A DNA stretch of 16,837 nucleotides from DUPQ01 sp022706885 (GTDB lineage Bacteria; Bacillota; Clostridia; DUPQ01): assembly GCA_022706885.1 (NCBI GenBank), contig JAKJBR010000025.1, forward strand, positions 1 through 16,837, given 5' to 3'. The notes under the pieces were generated by a model that made no database searches, was not told the origin of the DNA, and was given only the letters and a program-made list of their open reading frames with translations. The position numbers and the translations under genes are program-made. This document shows, piece after piece, positions 13,608 to 16,837 of the stretch (position 1 is its first letter; the number at the start of each line of letters is the position of its first letter).

Positions 13608-14843
13608 ATGAGCAAGGTGAAAATTGGAGTATTCGGTGTGAGAAGAGGTTCGGTTGTTATAAAGTACTGCCGGACACAACCCGATGCGCAACTGGTAGCA
13701 GTCTGTGACATTTGGGAACAAGGTCTTACGGATATGAAAAAGGAGTTGGGTGAGGATATTGCCTACTATACCTCCTTTGATGACTTTATAAACCACGATA
13801 TGGATGCGGTGTTTCTTGCCAACTATGCAACGGAACATGCACCGTATGCAATACGTGCTTTTGAAAAGGGTCTGCATGTATTGAGTGAAGTGTTGCCCTG
13901 TCAGACAATGAAAGAGGCTGTTGAACTGATAGAAGCCATAGAAAAAAGCGGGAAGATATATGCATATGCGGAGAACTGCTGTTTTATGGCTGCACCTTAC
14001 GAGATGCGGAAACTTTATCGCTCGGGTCAATTGGGAGAATTGGAATACGGAGAAGGAGAGTACCTGCACAATTGCGAATCCATATGGCCGAGAATTACCC
14101 GAGGAGATAAAAACCATTGGCGTAATAACATGTATGCTCATTTTTATTGCACACACTCATTCGGTCCTTTTATTCACATAACCGGTCTTCGCCCGGTATC
14201 GGTAACGGGTTTTGAGTTGCCTTTCAATGCAAGAATGGAAAGGATGGGTGCTAAATCGGGCAGCGCCGGTTTGGCAATTGTAACTATGGAGAACGGAGCA
14301 ATCATTAAAAACATTAACGGTGTCGGATGTTCTAAAAACTCTCTTTGGTTCAGTATATACGGAACACTGGGCAGAGCGGAAAGTGCAAGAGAGGATACTC
14401 AGTACGGTGCATACGGCCGTATTTTCACCAATCTGGACAGATATGAGGGGGAGTGTTTTGAAAGACCCGGTACCTATTGTCCCGGAGCGGATCAACCTTC
14501 ACCGGCTCAAAAATGGGGGCACGGAGGCGGCGATTATTATATAATGCACCACTTCGTTGACCGTATTTCGGGAAATATGGATGCGGAGACTATCGATATA
14601 TATGAAGCGTTGGATATGTTCCTTCCCGGCATGTTTGCCTATCGCTCGGTATTGGCCGGCGGAATACCTATGCATATTCCCGATCTTCGGATAGCTTCCG
14701 AGAGAGACAAATGGCGTAATGATACATGGTGTACCGATCCCGCCGTTGCAAAAGACCGGCTTGTACCGTCATATTCCAAGGGAAATCCTCATATACCCGA
14801 TGAAACTTATCAGCGGATTTATGAAAAATGGCTGAAAGAGTAA
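13608..14843 (+). CDS. Gfo/Idh/MocA-type oxidoreductase, tandem copy 3 (most diverged)
   Basis: The 411-aa protein shares the whole architecture and the EVLP substitution (HVLSEVLPCQT) with copies 1 and 2, but differs from copy 2 at about 60 positions by eye (roughly 85 percent identity). Notable changes include ENCCFMAAP for ENYCFMAAP, HFYCTHSFGPFIH for TFYCTHSIGPLIH, GHGGGDYYIMHHF for GHGGSDYHVMHNF and IPMHIPDLR for IPMDIPNLR. Several of these fall in blocks expected to line the substrate pocket, which suggests altered specificity rather than redundancy. The C-terminus ends in EKWLKE rather than EKWINGV, so the stop is not inside a TATAAT block. The start is ATG 13608, 3 nt after AGAGGTG measured from its end and in register with the other copies. 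Confidence 0.9.
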   Translation: MSKVKIGVFGVRRGSVVIKYCRTQPDAQLVAVCDIWEQGLTDMKKELGEDIAYYTSFDDFINHDMDAVFLANYATEHAPYAIRAFEKGLHVLSEVLPCQTMKEAVELIEAIEKSGKIYAYAENCCFMAAPYEMRKLYRSGQLGELEYGEGEYLHNCESIWPRITRGDKNHWRNNMYAHFYCTHSFGPFIHITGLRPVSVTGFELPFNARMERMGAKSGSAGLAIVTMENGAIIKNINGVGCSKNSLWFSIYGTLGRAESAREDTQYGAYGRIFTNLDRYEGECFERPGTYCPGADQPSPAQKWGHGGGDYYIMHHFVDRISGNMDAETIDIYEALDMFLPGMFAYRSVLAGGIPMHIPDLRIASERDKWRNDTWCTDPAVAKDRLVPSYSKGNPHIPDETYQRIYEKWLKE

Positions 14844-14921
14844 CTTTTTATGACATAAGGAGTTGTATTATTATTCACTTTGTATGATAATATTACCAGT
14901 TCCGAAAAAAACCTTGTTGAA

Positions 14922-15038
14922 ACTTCTACAGTTTTGTGGTGCTGTAAAAGTCCGGAGCGGGTGAATTATTGAAAATAATGCCATGATTGTGTCAGACAAC
15001 TGCATTGTACAAAAGATTATTATGTCTTTTAATTGCAG
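14922..15038 (+). other. Two hairpins in the leader before the PAS sensor gene
   Basis: ACTTCTACAG (14922-14931) can pair with CTGTAAAAGT (14942-14951) with one mismatch. CTGCA (15000-15004) pairs with TGCAG (15034-15038), enclosing AAAAGA (15011-15016) with TCTTTT (15025-15030). Neither is followed by a T-run, so they are not obvious terminators. No c-di-GMP riboswitch consensus was recognised. The gap 14844-15059 holds no gene. Confidence 0.3.
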
Positions 15039-15071
15039 GTAACTTGTTTAAAGGAAACATTGGGTAACAAC

Positions 15072-16837
15072 ATGAATGCTGAATCGAGACTCAAGAAAAG
15101 GAAAGAGATGCTAAAAAGGGGGTTAGGTAAAATAAAAAGCACAGGGTACCTTGTATTTTCAGTGTTACTCTTCGTATTAATCTTGGTCGGACTGCTGTTT
15201 TTCTATTTCGAATTCGAGACTCTGGCAGGTGAGTATAAGGTCAGGCTTGAGACTATGGCTTATGCGCTTTCTTCAGGTATACCTAATGAGGTTTTCGACA
15301 GATATGACAAGAATGTTTCCTATGCGGATAATAAGTTATATAAGGAAGTGACCGAAAGTATCAAAACATATGTAGCAAAAAACCGAGATATTGTAGGCAT
15401 TTCGCTTTTTGTCATACGGGAGGGAGAATTAATTCCCTTTATACAAACAGGTGATATTAATAATCATGTGTCGAAAAATTGCATACATGAAGTTATTAAA
15501 TCTGCCCTTGATAATAATACAAAAGTTTCCTATGTACCCGCTTTTTCCGATATCCCCGAAGACAATGCCTTTATTGCGGTACCGGTTGCGGGTGGCGGTT
15601 CCGGGGGTTTTCTTGCGTTGGAAACATCTACAGCTGTACTCTATGAGCAGATTAAGAGTCAGCACCTTATATCGGTATCCATGTTTTTCCTGATTGTCAT
15701 CTTTTACATAATTGTGGGAAAAACTTTTATGAGGAGCAGTTCTCTTCATGAGGATAAGAAAAAAATGTCGGAATCGGTAAATGCTTTAAAGGAAAAAGAA
15801 ATGCTTTTCAGAAGTATTTTTGAACAGGCCGCTCCGGGAATATCCATTAACAGCGTAGATGAGGAACTTGATACCGTTCCCGAGTCCATAAAGGTTAATG
15901 ATTCATTTAAAAGAATAACCGGATATACGCTGGAGCAGCTGAAGAAGATCAGTTGGACGGAAATGACTCACAGTGATTTTATAGACGAAGAACTAAAAAT
16001 GATGCAGGACTTTTTGCAGGGAAATATAAACGGTTATCAAATAGAAAAGAAAATAGTAAAAGCGGACGGAACGGAAAGCTGGGTAAATATAACCGTATCG
16101 TCACTGTATCCGGATAATCAGCAAAATCAGAAATATTTATCTATAGTGGAAGATGTAGACAAGCGGAAAAAAATGGAAACTTCACTTGAGCATAGTGAAA
16201 AAGACAAAGCCATTTTGATATCCAATGTGCCCGGTATGTTATTCAGGTGCAGATATGATAAGGTTTGCACATTGGATTTTGTGTCTTCGGGTTGTCTGGA
16301 GCTTACCGGTTACACTGCCGACGAATTTATGGAGAATAGAGAGGGAGGTTTGGCTCGTATACTGGTCCCGGAATATTATGAATCTGCGCATAATAAAATT
16401 GAACAGGCTTATGAAAATAAATCCAGGTACAGTATGGAATATGAGATATATACAGCTTCAGGGCAGAAAAAATGGGTATTCAATCAGGGACAGGTTATAT
16501 GCGATAAAAACGGAGAACCGTTGTATGTGGAAGGCCTTATTGTCGATATCGATGAAAGTAAGAAGCGGGAACTGGAACTGAAATATATAAATGAACACCA
16601 TCCGTTGACCGACTTATACAGCAGAAGTTATTTCAGCTTTTTAATTAATAAAGAAGTGGAAGAAGGTGTTGTGGATAAAAAGGCCGTAATATTCATAAAT
16701 ATCCGCAACTTCAGTCTTCTCAATGCTACATACGGTTATGCGGCTGCGGAAGAGATAATTAAAGAACTTGCTGATCAGTTAAAGCTGTTATGCATCAATA
16801 ACTGCAGAATTTTCCATATATCTATAGACAGGTTTGT
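15072..16837 (+). CDS. Two-TM sensor with PAS-PAS-degenerate GGDEF domains (3' end beyond the window)
   Basis: The frame is open for 588 codons to the window end. A basic N-terminus precedes TM1 (about 25-45). An extracellular sensing region (about 46-198) is followed by TM2 (about 199-219). Two PAS domains with PAC-like tails follow (about 245-370, with RITGYTLEQL and KADGTESWVNITVS; about 378-500, with ELTGYTADEF, KKWVFNQGQV and VEGLIVDIDE). A GGDEF fold starts at HHPLTDLYSRSYF (509-521). Its metal site is altered (FINIRNF for the usual FxDxDxF), and the signature position reads SIDRF instead of GGDEF. Cyclase activity is therefore unlikely, and a downstream EAL phosphodiesterase domain is a plausible continuation. 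An in-frame TTG at 15060 has a better-placed AAAGGA (15050-15055) and may be the true start. Confidence 0.9.
   Translation, partial: MNAESRLKKRKEMLKRGLGKIKSTGYLVFSVLLFVLILVGLLFFYFEFETLAGEYKVRLETMAYALSSGIPNEVFDRYDKNVSYADNKLYKEVTESIKTYVAKNRDIVGISLFVIREGELIPFIQTGDINNHVSKNCIHEVIKSALDNNTKVSYVPAFSDIPEDNAFIAVPVAGGGSGGFLALETSTAVLYEQIKSQHLISVSMFFLIVIFYIIVGKTFMRSSSLHEDKKKMSESVNALKEKEMLFRSIFEQAAPGISINSVDEELDTVPESIKVNDSFKRITGYTLEQLKKISWTEMTHSDFIDEELKMMQDFLQGNINGYQIEKKIVKADGTESWVNITVSSLYPDNQQNQKYLSIVEDVDKRKKMETSLEHSEKDKAILISNVPGMLFRCRYDKVCTLDFVSSGCLELTGYTADEFMENREGGLARILVPEYYESAHNKIEQAYENKSRYSMEYEIYTASGQKKWVFNQGQVICDKNGEPLYVEGLIVDIDESKKRELELKYINEHHPLTDLYSRSYFSFLINKEVEEGVVDKKAVIFINIRNFSLLNATYGYAAAEEIIKELADQLKLLCINNCRIFHISIDRF

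Noticed and set aside
14844..15059. c-di-GMP or other riboswitch before the sensor gene
   Set aside because: Hairpins exist, but no conserved riboswitch core could be recognised, and no terminator or sequestered ribosome binding site is evident.

Overview
The window looks like a chromosomal segment of a low-GC Firmicute, most likely a member of Clostridia. This rests on the moderately AT-rich codon use, strong AGGAGG-type ribosome binding sites, frequent TTG/GTG starts, the DUF4015 putative glycoside hydrolase, DppA, the smpB-ssrA pair and a mobile-gene remnant of a kind common in gut Clostridia. No rRNA, tRNA, CRISPR array, intact transposase or intact prophage was found. The genus cannot be fixed by reading alone.

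Layout. Bases 1-1462 (minus strand) hold a two-gene operon: dppA (M55 D-aminopeptidase), then a DegT/DnrJ/EryC1/StrS aminotransferase cut by the window edge. Overlapping divergent promoters at 1489-1536 separate it from an exported DUF4015 protein (1543-3093). smpB (TTG start at 3169) follows, and its last 10 nt overlap the 5' end of ssrA (tmRNA, 3630-3981), which ends at a clear terminator.

Bases 4024-8177 are an accessory or decaying stretch. An AT-rich fic gene (4215-5264) has a strong promoter bracketed by a perfect inverted repeat, and a related repeat follows the gene. Next come an orphan C-terminal fragment, an antirepressor-like pseudogene with a frameshift and an internal deletion, and a 36-aa membrane-peptide ORF. 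Thiamine pyrophosphokinase (thiN) is intact. It is followed by a membrane-anchored protein, a broken lipoprotein gene, a 23-bp tandem repeat and another C-terminal fragment.

Bases 8178-10953 hold rtcB (RNA ligase), a 358-bp gap with a short frameshifted ORF and 32-bp tandem repeats, and an AAA/DUF4143 ATPase. Bases 10990-14843 are a tandem triplication of a Gfo/Idh/MocA-type oxidoreductase. All three copies lack the family's usual EKP lysine, and each is preceded by the same TATAATTC element. In copies 1 and 2 the stop codon lies inside the element used by the next copy. From about 15060 to the window end runs a two-TM sensor with two PAS-like domains and a degenerate GGDEF domain.

Functional reading. 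The smpB-ssrA pair forms the trans-translation rescue system. Its physical overlap suggests that tmRNA maturation could remove the smpB stop codon (inference). The Gfo triplet is probably a sugar-metabolising expansion of unknown substrate. The most novel candidates are the smpB/ssrA overlap, the bracketed fic promoter and the lysine-less oxidoreductase triplet with its embedded stop/-10 element.
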